From NCBI GenBank assembly GCA_023426275.1, contig JAFABC010000098.1, positions 1 to 5,979 on the forward strand: a DNA stretch of 5,979 nt, written 5' to 3'. Numbering within the stretch: the stretch's first letter is position 1; each line of letters opens with the position of its first letter. The stretch is from Pseudomonadota bacterium. Its GTDB lineage: Bacteria; Desulfobacterota; Desulfovibrionia; Desulfovibrionales; Desulfovibrionaceae. This document shows, one piece after another, positions 1 through 5,960 of the stretch. Under the pieces are notes generated by a model, which was given only the letters and a program-made list of their open reading frames with translations, was not told where the DNA came from and did no database searches. Made by a program: the position numbers and the translations under genes.

Positions 1-137
1 GGCTTTGCCTGGGGAAAATTGCGCCGCCAAACGTTCGAAGCCCCACGGCACCAGACGCCCGGCCAGCCCAACGTCCGCCCGCCCCTTTCGGGAGGGTCCG
101 GGAGGGGGTGACCCCCTCCCGGCCGCCGGAGGCATTC
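1..137 (-). repeat. Left arm of a long inverted repeat, downstream of the binding-protein gene
   Basis: Read on the minus strand (the transcript direction of the gene at 175-1029), this element has a 57-base block A (137 down to 81) identical to 5848-5904, a variable spacer (80 to 45), and a 44-base block B (44 to 1) matching 5931-5974 at 40 of 44 positions. Block A contains a 25-nt hairpin and a short CCC-GAAA-GGG stem with a GNRA-type loop. Block B ends in CCCCAGGCAAAGCC, which looks like the first part of a hairpin cut by the window edge. The element begins 38 bases past the stop codon. I infer a dispersed 3'-end or REP-like element of this genome; no transposase is associated with it. Confidence 0.85.
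98..122 (-). terminator. Perfect GC-rich hairpin in the left repeat, possible terminator
   Basis: This is a 25-base palindrome with 12 paired positions (CCGGGAGGGGGT against ACCCCCTCCCGG) around a single central base. It lies about 50 bases beyond the stop codon of the minus-strand binding-protein gene. No T-tract follows it in the transcript direction, so it is not a classic Rho-independent terminator. It could stabilise the 3' end, pause polymerase, or act only as part of the repeat. The structure is seen; the function is inferred. Confidence 0.4.
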
Positions 138-138
138 C

Positions 139-174
139 TCCCACTCCGACTCCCGCTCCCGCTCCCGCTCCCGC
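139..174 (-). repeat. TCCCGC hexamer tandem repeat abutting the stop codon (G4-capable on minus strand)
   Basis: Four perfect TCCCGC units occupy 151-174, preceded by two degenerate units (TCCCAC, TCCGAC) at 139-150. The array touches the stop codon at 175-177. On the minus strand, which is the mRNA sense here, it gives four GGG tracts separated by AGC, matching the standard G-quadruplex pattern, with a further GGG at 142-140. The array lies outside the coding sequence, so unit-number changes would not affect the protein. Confidence 0.85.
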
Positions 175-1029
175 TTAATCCACGTACTTCTTGGCGTAGG
201 CGGCGTCGTTGTAGAGGGGCTGCCCGTGCTTGTCCTTGCCGAAGTTGCCGATGATGGCCTGTCCGTCGGGCGAGGCCACGAAGGTGATGAACCCGGCGGC
301 CATGGCCGAGGCCGGCTTGCCGTCCTTCTGGCCGCACAGGGCGTGGTAGGTGTTGACCAGCTTTTTGTCGCCGGAAAAGAGCACCTTGAGCTTGGGCATG
401 TTCTTTTGTTCGGCCGCCCAGGTGCTGCTGTCGGTCATGAAGTAGCCGCCCTCGTCGTTGGCCCGCTTGAGGGTGGCGGTCATGAAGTCCTTGGTGACCA
501 CGTACCAGTCGCCGGACGGCGTGATGCCGGCGGCCTTCCAGATCGCCAGTTCCTTTTTGTGGGTGCCGGAGTTGTCGCCGCGCGAAAAGAACCTGGCCTT
601 GGCCTTGGCGATGTCCCGGTAGGCGTCGGCGGCGGAGCCGGCCTTGGCGATGCCGGCAGGATCGGCGGCCGGTCCCACGATGAAGAATTCGTTGGAGCCG
701 AGCAGCGTCCGGCAACCGGCCCAGCCGGCGGCCACGGCTTTCTCCTCGGCGGCCGGGGCGTGCACCATGATCATGTCCACGTCGCCGGCCTTGAGCAGGT
801 CGAGCGACTGCCCGCTTCCGGCCTTGACCCAGTCGAGGCGGCAGCCGGCCTTGGCGCAATAGGCCTCACCCAGTTGTTGCAGCAGTCCCAGTTCTCCGGG
901 GCTGCCGGTGGCCAGGCGAAAGACGACCGCCCCATCGCCGTAGGACGCCGCCACTTTCGGTCCGGCCATGGCCCCGGTGCTCGAAAGCAGCAGCAGGGCA
1001 GCCAATGCCAACACACGAAATTTCCGCAT
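175..1029 (-). CDS. Periplasmic TupA-like (tungstate-type) ABC transporter substrate-binding protein
   Basis: This 284-residue secreted protein probably captures an oxyanion in the periplasm for an ABC importer. A signal peptide is clear: basic MRKFR, a hydrophobic stretch at about 6-19, and a cleavage site after AMA near residue 22. Family signatures of TupA proteins are VDMIMVHAPAAEEK (84-97), IVGPAADPAGI (117-127), FFSRGDNSGTHKKE (147-160) and a C-terminal FITFVASPDGQ. The usual N-terminal TTTS anion-binding loop is instead LATGSPGELGLL (39-50), and the usual TDRGT is TDSST (199-203), so tungstate specificity is not assured. Cysteines 58, 63, 106 and 232 could form periplasmic disulfides. 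The ATG has a good Shine-Dalgarno sequence, AAGGAG at 1039-1044, nine bases away. No permease or ATPase gene is present in the window, and repeat sequences follow the stop, so it looks monocistronic. Confidence is high for the fold, moderate for the ligand. Confidence 0.87.
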   Translation of the reverse strand: MRKFRVLALAALLLLSSTGAMAGPKVAASYGDGAVVFRLATGSPGELGLLQQLGEAYCAKAGCRLDWVKAGSGQSLDLLKAGDVDMIMVHAPAAEEKAVAAGWAGCRTLLGSNEFFIVGPAADPAGIAKAGSAADAYRDIAKAKARFFSRGDNSGTHKKELAIWKAAGITPSGDWYVVTKDFMTATLKRANDEGGYFMTDSSTWAAEQKNMPKLKVLFSGDKKLVNTYHALCGQKDGKPASAMAAGFITFVASPDGQAIIGNFGKDKHGQPLYNDAAYAKKYVD

Positions 1030-1054
1030 AATCTGTTTCTCCTTGTCTAGAGTG

Positions 1055-1105
1055 ACACGTTTTTAAATAAAAAAGTGTGACTCGTCCAGGGAAAACTCAC
1101 TTTTT
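1055..1105. promoter_or_regulatory. AT-rich imperfect inverted repeats upstream of the binding-protein gene
   Basis: ACACGTTTTT (1055-1064) and AAAAAAGTGT (1069-1078) form an inverted repeat with one mismatch around a 4-base centre. The second arm also pairs with CACTTTTT (1098-1105): AAAAAGTG at 1070-1077 is its exact complement, 20 bases apart. The first pair starts 26 bases before the start codon of the minus-strand gene, so it would lie in its leader or promoter. TGACAC at 1053-1058 recurs inverted as GTGTCA at 1126-1131. These could be operator half-sites or a leader hairpin with alternative pairings. The arrangement is seen; no regulator is identified. Confidence 0.35.
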
Positions 1106-1111
1106 CTTTTT

Positions 1112-1141
1112 ATTATCAGTATGATGTGTCAAAAATAACCA
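1112..1141 (-). promoter_or_regulatory. Weak sigma70-type promoter candidate for the binding-protein gene
   Basis: On the minus strand, GATAAT (1117-1112, five of six matches to the -10 consensus) sits 18 bases after a poor -35 candidate, TGGTTA (1141-1136). A perfect TTGACA lies at 1132-1127 but has no acceptable -10 at normal spacing. On the plus strand TATGAT at 1120-1125 is a possible -10 for the kinase gene, without a convincing -35. The region is strongly AT-rich against a GC-rich background, as expected for a divergent promoter, but the exact boxes are uncertain. Confidence 0.22.
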
Positions 1142-1169
1142 ATGTCGGACAGCAGGAAAAGACTTCTTT

Positions 1170-1190
1170 ACACGTAATGTCATGACGTGT
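1170..1190. promoter_or_regulatory. 21-bp near-perfect palindrome, candidate operator in the divergent intergenic region
   Basis: ACACGT (1170-1175) and ACGTGT (1185-1190) are exact reverse complements. The 9 bases between them also pair around position 1180 except for one mismatch (1176 with 1184), so nine of ten base pairs are symmetric. A second, even palindrome, GTCATGAC (1179-1186), is nested off-centre. The site is 40 bases before the start of the kinase gene and 140 bases from the divergent gene. The half-site ACACGT also occurs at 1055-1060. Candidate binders are the helix-turn-helix of the adjacent kinase or an unlinked regulator such as a tungstate-responsive repressor. Confidence 0.5.
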
Positions 1191-1200
1191 TCTATGTGGC

Positions 1201-1222
1201 CCCGGGCGTGATCGCCCCCGGG
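1201..1222 (+). promoter_or_regulatory. GC-rich hairpin just before the kinase start codon
   Basis: GGGCG (1204-1208) and CGCCC (1213-1217) pair around a TGAT loop. Outer CCCGGG runs at 1201-1206 and 1217-1222 offer an alternative pairing. The structure ends eight bases before the ATG at 1230, and the only Shine-Dalgarno-like bases (GGGTG, 1220-1224) overlap its 3' side, so it may limit initiation of the kinase. The structure is short and could be incidental in GC-rich DNA. Confidence 0.3.
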
Positions 1223-1229
1223 TGCCAAC

Positions 1230-4200
1230 ATGAAAACCGATTTTGCCAGCAGTCTGGGCCGTCGGGTCCGCCATCTGCGCGGGCTGGCCGGCCTGACCCA
1301 GGCCGCCCTGGCCGCGCGCGCCGGCGTCTCCCTGGAGCACCTCAACAAAATCGAGCGCGGCGCGGCCGCTCCGTCCCTGACCACCATCGAGGCCCTGCAC
1401 CATGCCCTGGGCGTGGAGCCGGCCTCCCTGTTCCTTTTCGACGACCTGCCCGAGGCCACGGCCGAGGAGACGGTTCCGGGCGATCCGCCCATCACCGGCC
1501 GGCTCGGAATGTTCGGCCTGCGCCAGAACACGGCCATGGTCCGCATCGCCCAATCGCTGTGCCGCCTGCTCGGCGCGCCGGGCAAGGCCCGGCTGGAGCC
1601 TGTGGAATCGTTTCTCCGGACGGTGTTTCCCCTGGCGACCGAGGCCGTGGGCGCGGCCCTGGCCGCGCTCAAGAAACCCGGGGACCGCCGCCTGCTCGCC
1701 CTGGCCTTTCAGCGGCGCGACGGGGAGCTGCGCCAGGGCACGCTGGTGCTGGAACTGGTGCGCGACGCCGAAACCCGGGGCCAACTCGTCCTCGGCGTGC
1801 TGCTCGACGACTCCGAGGCCTTGCGCCAGCGGCGTTTCCTGCACGGCGAGGCCGCCCGGATCGAGCGGCGGGTGCGCGAGCGCACGGCCCGGCTGGAGCG
1901 CACCATCGAGCGCCTGCGCCGGGAGAAACACGAGCTGGCCAGCCGGGAAAAACGCGGCCGCGAGACCTTCGCCACCGCGCCCATCGGCATTTGCCGGACC
2001 ACCCCGGCCGGCGCCATGGAGGAGATCAACCCGGCCCTGACCACCCTGTACGGCTACGCCTCGCCCGAACAGCTGCGCCGCGAAGCCGCCGACTTCGGCC
2101 GGCAGCTGTTTGTCGATGAAGCGCACTGGGAAACCCTGACCCGCCAGTTGCGGGAAACCGGCCACGTCAAAGGCTTCGTGGCCACGGTGCGCCGCCGCGA
2201 CGGCCGCCACCTGACCACCCGCCGCGACGTGCGCGCCGTGACCGACGCCAACGGCGAGGTCCTCTACAACGAAGCCTTTGTCCAGGACGTCTCGGACATC
2301 GACAGCGCCGGCCAGGATCTGCGCCGCTACGCCCGCATCATCGCCGCGTCCTCGGACATGGTGTCGCTCATCGACGCTTCGGGCCGCTACCTGTTCGTCA
2401 ACGACGCCTACGTGCGCGCCTACGGGCTGGAACCGGACGGCATCATCGGCCGGTCCATCGCCGAATTTTCCGGCCCGGCCATCTTCGCCGAAGGCATCGA
2501 GCCCATGCTGCAACGTTGCCTGGCCGGCGAGACGGTCCAGTTCGAGCACTGGGTCGAGCTGCCGCGTCTGGGCCGGCGCTATGTCAGCGTGCGCTACGTC
2601 CCCTGGACCGGCGAAGACGGCGCCAAATGCGTGGTGGCCAGCATCCGGGACATGACCGAAACCCAGCTCGTGGTGGAGGAGTTGCACGAAAGCGAAAAGA
2701 CCACGTCCATCCTCTTTCGCATCTCCAGCGCCGTGGCCTCCGAGGAGGACATGGACGTCCTCTACCGCACCATCCGCAACATCCTCGGCGAAGCCCTGGA
2801 CACCCGTGAATTCTTCATCGCCCTGGTCGACAAGGAAGCCGACAGCCTGGAGTTCGTCCATTTCACCAGCGAGGTCCAGCCGGCGCTGCCGGCCGTGACC
2901 GGGTTGAGCCGGCTGGTCACGCCCCTGACCCGGGAAAACGTCGCCGATTTTCGCGGGGCCGACGCGCTCATCGAAATCCTGCGCACGGCCCATCCCCTGC
3001 TGGTGACCCGGCAGGGCATGAACCTCAGCGGCCTGGCCTGCATCGGCCGGATGCCCGAGGCCCTGCTCGGCGTGCCCATCCGCGTGCGCCAGGAGGTGCT
3101 CGGCGTCATGGGGCTCATGCACTTCTCCGATCCGCGCCGCTACGGCAAAAAGGACGCCGACCTGCTGCTTTCCGTGGCCGAACAGCTGGCCCTCGGCGTG
3201 GAGCGCCGGCGCAACCTCGTGGCCCTGCGCGCGGCCAAGGAGGAGGCCGACCGGGCCAATCAGGCCAAAAGCCGCTTTTTGGCCAGCATGAGCCACGAAA
3301 TCCGCACTCCCATGAACGCCATCCTGGGGCTGACCGAGGTGGTGCTGCGCACCGGCGTGACCGCCGAACAACGCGACTACCTCGACACAGTGCGCGACTC
3401 GGCCCAGCATCTGCTCGGCATCCTCAACGACATCTTGGATTTCTCCAAGATCGAGGCCCACCGCATGACCCTCGATCCGGCCGATTTCGATCCGGCCGGG
3501 CTGACCCGGGCCGTGGTCAAATCCCTGGGCGTGAGCGCCCGGGCCAAACGCCTGGCCATGACCCTCGACATCGCCCCGGACGTGCCCGCCCGCCTGCACG
3601 GGGACGCCGGCAAGATCCGGCAGATCCTGGTCAACCTCGTCGGCAACGCCATCAAGTTCACGAGCAGCGGCACGGTGTCGGTGCGGCTGACCCGGGCGCT
3701 GACCGGCGAAGCGGGATGCACGCGCCTGGCCTTCGAGGTCAGCGACACCGGCATCGGCATCCCGCCCCATCTGCAGGACGCCATTTTCGACAGCTTCCGC
3801 CAGGCCGACGAATCAACGGCCCGCCACTACGGCGGCACCGGCCTGGGACTGGCCATCAGCCGCGAACTGGCGGGCCTCATGGGCGGCGACCTCCGGGTGT
3901 CCTCGACCCTGGGCGCGGGCAGCACCTTCGTTTTTTCCGCGCCCTTCCCCCCCGCCGAAGGCGAGGACGGACCAGACGCGACCGCCCCGCGCCGCGCGCC
4001 GGCCCGGCGCGGGCTGCGCGTGCTCGTGGCCGAGGACAACCCGGTCAACATCAAGCTGATGACCATCCACCTGAAAAAGCTCGGCCACCACGGCACGGTG
4101 GCCACCTCGGGCGAGGCGGCCCTGAAGCTGCTGGCCCGGCAAGCCTTCGATCTGGTGCTCATGGACATCGAGATGCCGTCCATGGACGGGCTGACCGCCG

Positions 4201-4808
4201 CCCGGCTCATCCGGGCCGGCGGCAACGGCACCGCCCCCATCCAGGACACGGACGTGCCCATCATCGCCGTCACGGCCCACGTTTCCGAGGAGGTGCGCCA
4301 GGCCTGCGCCAAAGCCGGCATGAACGCCTACGTCGGCAAGCCGGTCAATCTGGAGGAGCTGTCCCGCACCATCAACCGGCTGGCCGGCCCGGCGGCCGAT
4401 CCGGCCAATGCCGGCGACGCGGCCGACCCGGCCGCCCTGCCCGGTCCGTCGGCCCCGCCCGGGGATCAGCCCCACGGCGTGCTGGACGTGGACTGGGCCC
4501 TCGACCGGCTCGGCATCGACCGCGAACTGTTCGAACCCATCCTGGCCACTTCCCAAAATGAATTCCGGGAGCGGCTGGCCGCGGCGCGACAGGCCCTGGC
4601 CACCACGGACATGGCGGCGCTGCGCCTGCACGCCCACACGCTCAAATCCACGGCCGCGACCATGGGCGCCGGCGAATGCCTGCGTCTGGCCACGACCCTG
4701 GAGCGGGCGGCCCGGGCCGCCCGGCCCGTGGACGGCCCGGAGCTCGCGGCCCTGCTCGACCGGCTCGAAACGGCCCGGCAGGCCGTGACCGCCGCCATCG
4801 GCGCTTGA
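1230..4808 (+). CDS. Soluble hybrid histidine kinase with N-terminal XRE helix-turn-helix, PAS, GAF, receiver and Hpt domains
   Basis: This 1192-residue sensor kinase carries a complete internal phosphorelay. Domains in order: XRE/Cro-type helix-turn-helix (about 8-65; LTQAALAARAGVSLEHLNKI with ERG after it); a divergent PAS-like region (about 92-195); a charged coiled coil (about 203-242); PAS (about 243-356); PAS (about 364-477); GAF (about 490-658); HisKA with MSHEIRTP and phosphoacceptor H689; HATPase with N box around N802/N806, DTGIGIP (839-845), a F box (852-856) and GGTGLGLAIS (868-877); receiver (about 929-1052) with E935, D936, phosphoacceptor D979, T1015 and K1037; an Ala/Pro-rich linker (1053-1083); and Hpt with AHTLKS and H1136. 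All catalytic motifs look intact. No signal peptide or membrane segment is visible, so it should sense a cytoplasmic cue. The helix-turn-helix is unusual on such a kinase. The start is fixed by the domain beginning right after the ATG, although the Shine-Dalgarno sequence is weak. The signal and targets are unknown. Confidence 0.95.
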   Translation: MKTDFASSLGRRVRHLRGLAGLTQAALAARAGVSLEHLNKIERGAAAPSLTTIEALHHALGVEPASLFLFDDLPEATAEETVPGDPPITGRLGMFGLRQNTAMVRIAQSLCRLLGAPGKARLEPVESFLRTVFPLATEAVGAALAALKKPGDRRLLALAFQRRDGELRQGTLVLELVRDAETRGQLVLGVLLDDSEALRQRRFLHGEAARIERRVRERTARLERTIERLRREKHELASREKRGRETFATAPIGICRTTPAGAMEEINPALTTLYGYASPEQLRREAADFGRQLFVDEAHWETLTRQLRETGHVKGFVATVRRRDGRHLTTRRDVRAVTDANGEVLYNEAFVQDVSDIDSAGQDLRRYARIIAASSDMVSLIDASGRYLFVNDAYVRAYGLEPDGIIGRSIAEFSGPAIFAEGIEPMLQRCLAGETVQFEHWVELPRLGRRYVSVRYVPWTGEDGAKCVVASIRDMTETQLVVEELHESEKTTSILFRISSAVASEEDMDVLYRTIRNILGEALDTREFFIALVDKEADSLEFVHFTSEVQPALPAVTGLSRLVTPLTRENVADFRGADALIEILRTAHPLLVTRQGMNLSGLACIGRMPEALLGVPIRVRQEVLGVMGLMHFSDPRRYGKKDADLLLSVAEQLALGVERRRNLVALRAAKEEADRANQAKSRFLASMSHEIRTPMNAILGLTEVVLRTGVTAEQRDYLDTVRDSAQHLLGILNDILDFSKIEAHRMTLDPADFDPAGLTRAVVKSLGVSARAKRLAMTLDIAPDVPARLHGDAGKIRQILVNLVGNAIKFTSSGTVSVRLTRALTGEAGCTRLAFEVSDTGIGIPPHLQDAIFDSFRQADESTARHYGGTGLGLAISRELAGLMGGDLRVSSTLGAGSTFVFSAPFPPAEGEDGPDATAPRRAPARRGLRVLVAEDNPVNIKLMTIHLKKLGHHGTVATSGEAALKLLARQAFDLVLMDIEMPSMDGLTAARLIRAGGNGTAPIQDTDVPIIAVTAHVSEEVRQACAKAGMNAYVGKPVNLEELSRTINRLAGPAADPANAGDAADPAALPGPSAPPGDQPHGVLDVDWALDRLGIDRELFEPILATSQNEFRERLAAARQALATTDMAALRLHAHTLKSTAATMGAGECLRLATTLERAARAARPVDGPELAALLDRLETARQAVTAAIGA

Positions 4809-4834
4809 CGAGAGTGTTTTTCGAAGGTGAAAAT
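4805..4834 (+). promoter_or_regulatory. Possible internal promoter between the kinase and receiver genes
   Basis: TTGACG (4805-4810, five of six -35 matches) overlaps the kinase stop codon and is followed, 18 bases later, by GAAAAT (4829-4834, four of six -10 matches). The 61-base gap to the next gene is AT-rich compared with its surroundings. It could let the receiver and phosphatase genes be expressed apart from the kinase, but read-through from the kinase promoter is equally compatible. Confidence 0.22.
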
Positions 4835-4869
4835 ACAAAATTGTCCAGAGTCATTATAGGATAACCGAC

Positions 4870-5226
4870 ATGCCCACGCTGCTCATTGCCGACGATTCCA
4901 TGTTCCAGCGCTTCCAGGCGGCCAAGATGGCCAAATCCGCCGGTTTCGACGTCATCGAGGCCAAGGACGGCGACGAATGCCTGCGTCTGGCCAGGGAGTG
5001 CACCCCCCGGGCCGTGCTGCTCGACCTCAACATGCCCGATCCCGGCGGCATGGCCGTCATGGAAACCCTGTCGCAGGAACTGCCGGACATCGCCATCGTC
5101 GTGGTCACGGCCGACATTCAGGAAACCACCCGGGGCCGCTGCCTGGAGCTGGGAGCCAAGGGTTTTCTCAACAAGCCCGTCAGCGAACCGGCCCTGCTCG
5201 AAGCCCTGGAACCCTTTCTCCGGTAG
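4870..5226 (+). CDS. Stand-alone CheY-like response regulator receiver
   Basis: This 118-residue protein is a single receiver domain with no output domain. The acidic pocket is D8 and D9, the phosphoacceptor is D52 (LLDLNMP), the switch Thr is T80 (VVVTAD), and the conserved Lys is K102 (FLNKP), so phosphorylation should work normally. The start is supported by AGGAT at 4858-4862, seven bases before the ATG. It begins 61 bases after the kinase gene and ends 15 bases before a CheC-family phosphatase gene. I infer that it accepts phosphate from the kinase's Hpt (H1136) and loses it through the CheC-like protein. With no DNA-binding or enzymatic domain, its output must be protein interaction, or it may serve as a phosphate sink. 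A role in motility is possible, but no chemotaxis genes are nearby. Confidence 0.93.
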   Translation: MPTLLIADDSMFQRFQAAKMAKSAGFDVIEAKDGDECLRLARECTPRAVLLDLNMPDPGGMAVMETLSQELPDIAIVVVTADIQETTRGRCLELGAKGFLNKPVSEPALLEALEPFLR

Positions 5227-5241
5227 CCTCGGAGGCTCTGG

Positions 5242-5838
5242 ATGGACACCCTGCTTACCCCGCTGCAGCTCGACATTCTGCAGGAGCTGATCAATATCGG
5301 CGTCGGCCGCGCCGCCGGCATGCTCAACCAGATGGTCAACACCCACATCCAGTTGCAGGTGCCGGTGCTGCGGGTGCTGACGCGCCCCGAACTGGCCGAG
5401 CTGTACGCCGAAAAGCCGCAGTCGATCTTTTCCGCCGTGCAACTCGGCTTCTCCGGCCAGTTCGCCGGCATGAGCGCGCTGATCTTCCCGCCGGAATCGG
5501 CCTCCAAACTGGTGGCCGTGGTGCTCGGCCGCGACGAGACCCTGCCGGGCGACGAAGCCATGCGCCGGGGCACCCTCCAGGAAATCGGCAACATCGTGCT
5601 CAACGGCGTCATGGGCTCGCTGGCCAATATCCTGCGCGAGCCGCTGTGCTATTCCCACCCGGGCTTCATCGAGGCCGACATCACAAGCATCGTGGGCCAG
5701 GACACGCGCATGATCCTCGTGGCCCGCACCCAGTTCAGCATGAAGGACCACCTCATCGAAGGCGAAGTGCTCATCATCTTCAGCCTGTCGTCCTTCGACG
5801 CCCTGCTCACCGCCATCGACGCCCTGTCCGCCAATTAG
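5242..5838 (+). CDS. CheC-family response-regulator phosphatase
   Basis: This 198-residue protein is about the usual length of CheC proteins, which remove phosphate from CheY-type receivers. It shows the family's two pseudo-symmetric active-site helices: LQELINIGVGRAAGML with E15 and N18, and LQEIGNIVLNGVMG with E114 and N117. Having both Glu/Asn pairs favours a CheC-type enzyme with two active sites. FliY-type flagellar extensions are absent. No signal peptide or membrane segment is visible, so it should be cytoplasmic. GGAGG at 5231-5235, six bases before the ATG, supports the start. The 15-base gap to the receiver gene implies cotranscription and makes that receiver the likely substrate. 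In classical chemotaxis CheC works with CheD, and no cheD is in the window, so this may be a non-chemotaxis phosphatase. The substrate is inferred from context. Confidence 0.92.
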   Translation: MDTLLTPLQLDILQELINIGVGRAAGMLNQMVNTHIQLQVPVLRVLTRPELAELYAEKPQSIFSAVQLGFSGQFAGMSALIFPPESASKLVAVVLGRDETLPGDEAMRRGTLQEIGNIVLNGVMGSLANILREPLCYSHPGFIEADITSIVGQDTRMILVARTQFSMKDHLIEGEVLIIFSLSSFDALLTAIDALSAN

Positions 5839-5862
5839 AGAAGAAAAGAATGCCTCCGGCGG

Positions 5863-5887
5863 CCGGGAGGGGGTCACCCCCTCCCGG
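5863..5887 (+). terminator. Perfect GC-rich hairpin in the right repeat, possible terminator
   Basis: This is the same 25-base palindrome as in the left arm, in the transcript direction of the CheC-like gene, 24 bases after its stop codon. It is followed by a short CCC-GAAA-GGG stem at about 5893-5902. No T-tract follows directly, so termination would need another mechanism. The position fits a transcript 3' end. Confidence 0.42.
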
Positions 5888-5960
5888 ACCCTCCCGAAAG
5901 GGGCAGCCGGCAGCGACGTCCGGCGGCTGAGGGGCTCCGAACGTTTGGCGGCGCATTTTT

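Noticed and set aside
226..1050. Plus-strand open frame opposite the binding-protein gene
   Set aside because: The minus strand has a signal peptide, family signatures and a ribosome-binding site. The plus frame is Gly/Val/His-rich shadow sequence.
1127..1132. Perfect TTGACA on the minus strand as the -35 box of the binding-protein gene
   Set aside because: At 15-19 base spacing only A-rich, non-consensus sequence is found, with no -10 box, so it was not called as a promoter on its own.
1116..3770. Very long open frame on the minus strand opposite the kinase gene (884 codons)
   Set aside because: Its translation is a low-complexity mix rich in Gly, His, Gln and Asp with no domain, and the opposite strand encodes intact PAS, GAF and kinase motifs. 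It is the usual antisense shadow of a GC-rich gene.
3931..3953. T6 and C7 homopolymer runs at the kinase-receiver junction as a programmed frameshift
   Set aside because: The frame is open across both runs, the downstream receiver and Hpt domains are in the same frame as the kinase, and no slippery heptamer with a following structure was recognised.
5850..5930. Small open frame starting at the ATG inside the right repeat (MPPAAGRGSPPPG...)
   Set aside because: The left copy starts the same way, but the frame is not kept through the second conserved block because the spacers differ by ten bases. Conservation is at the DNA level, so a peptide is unlikely.
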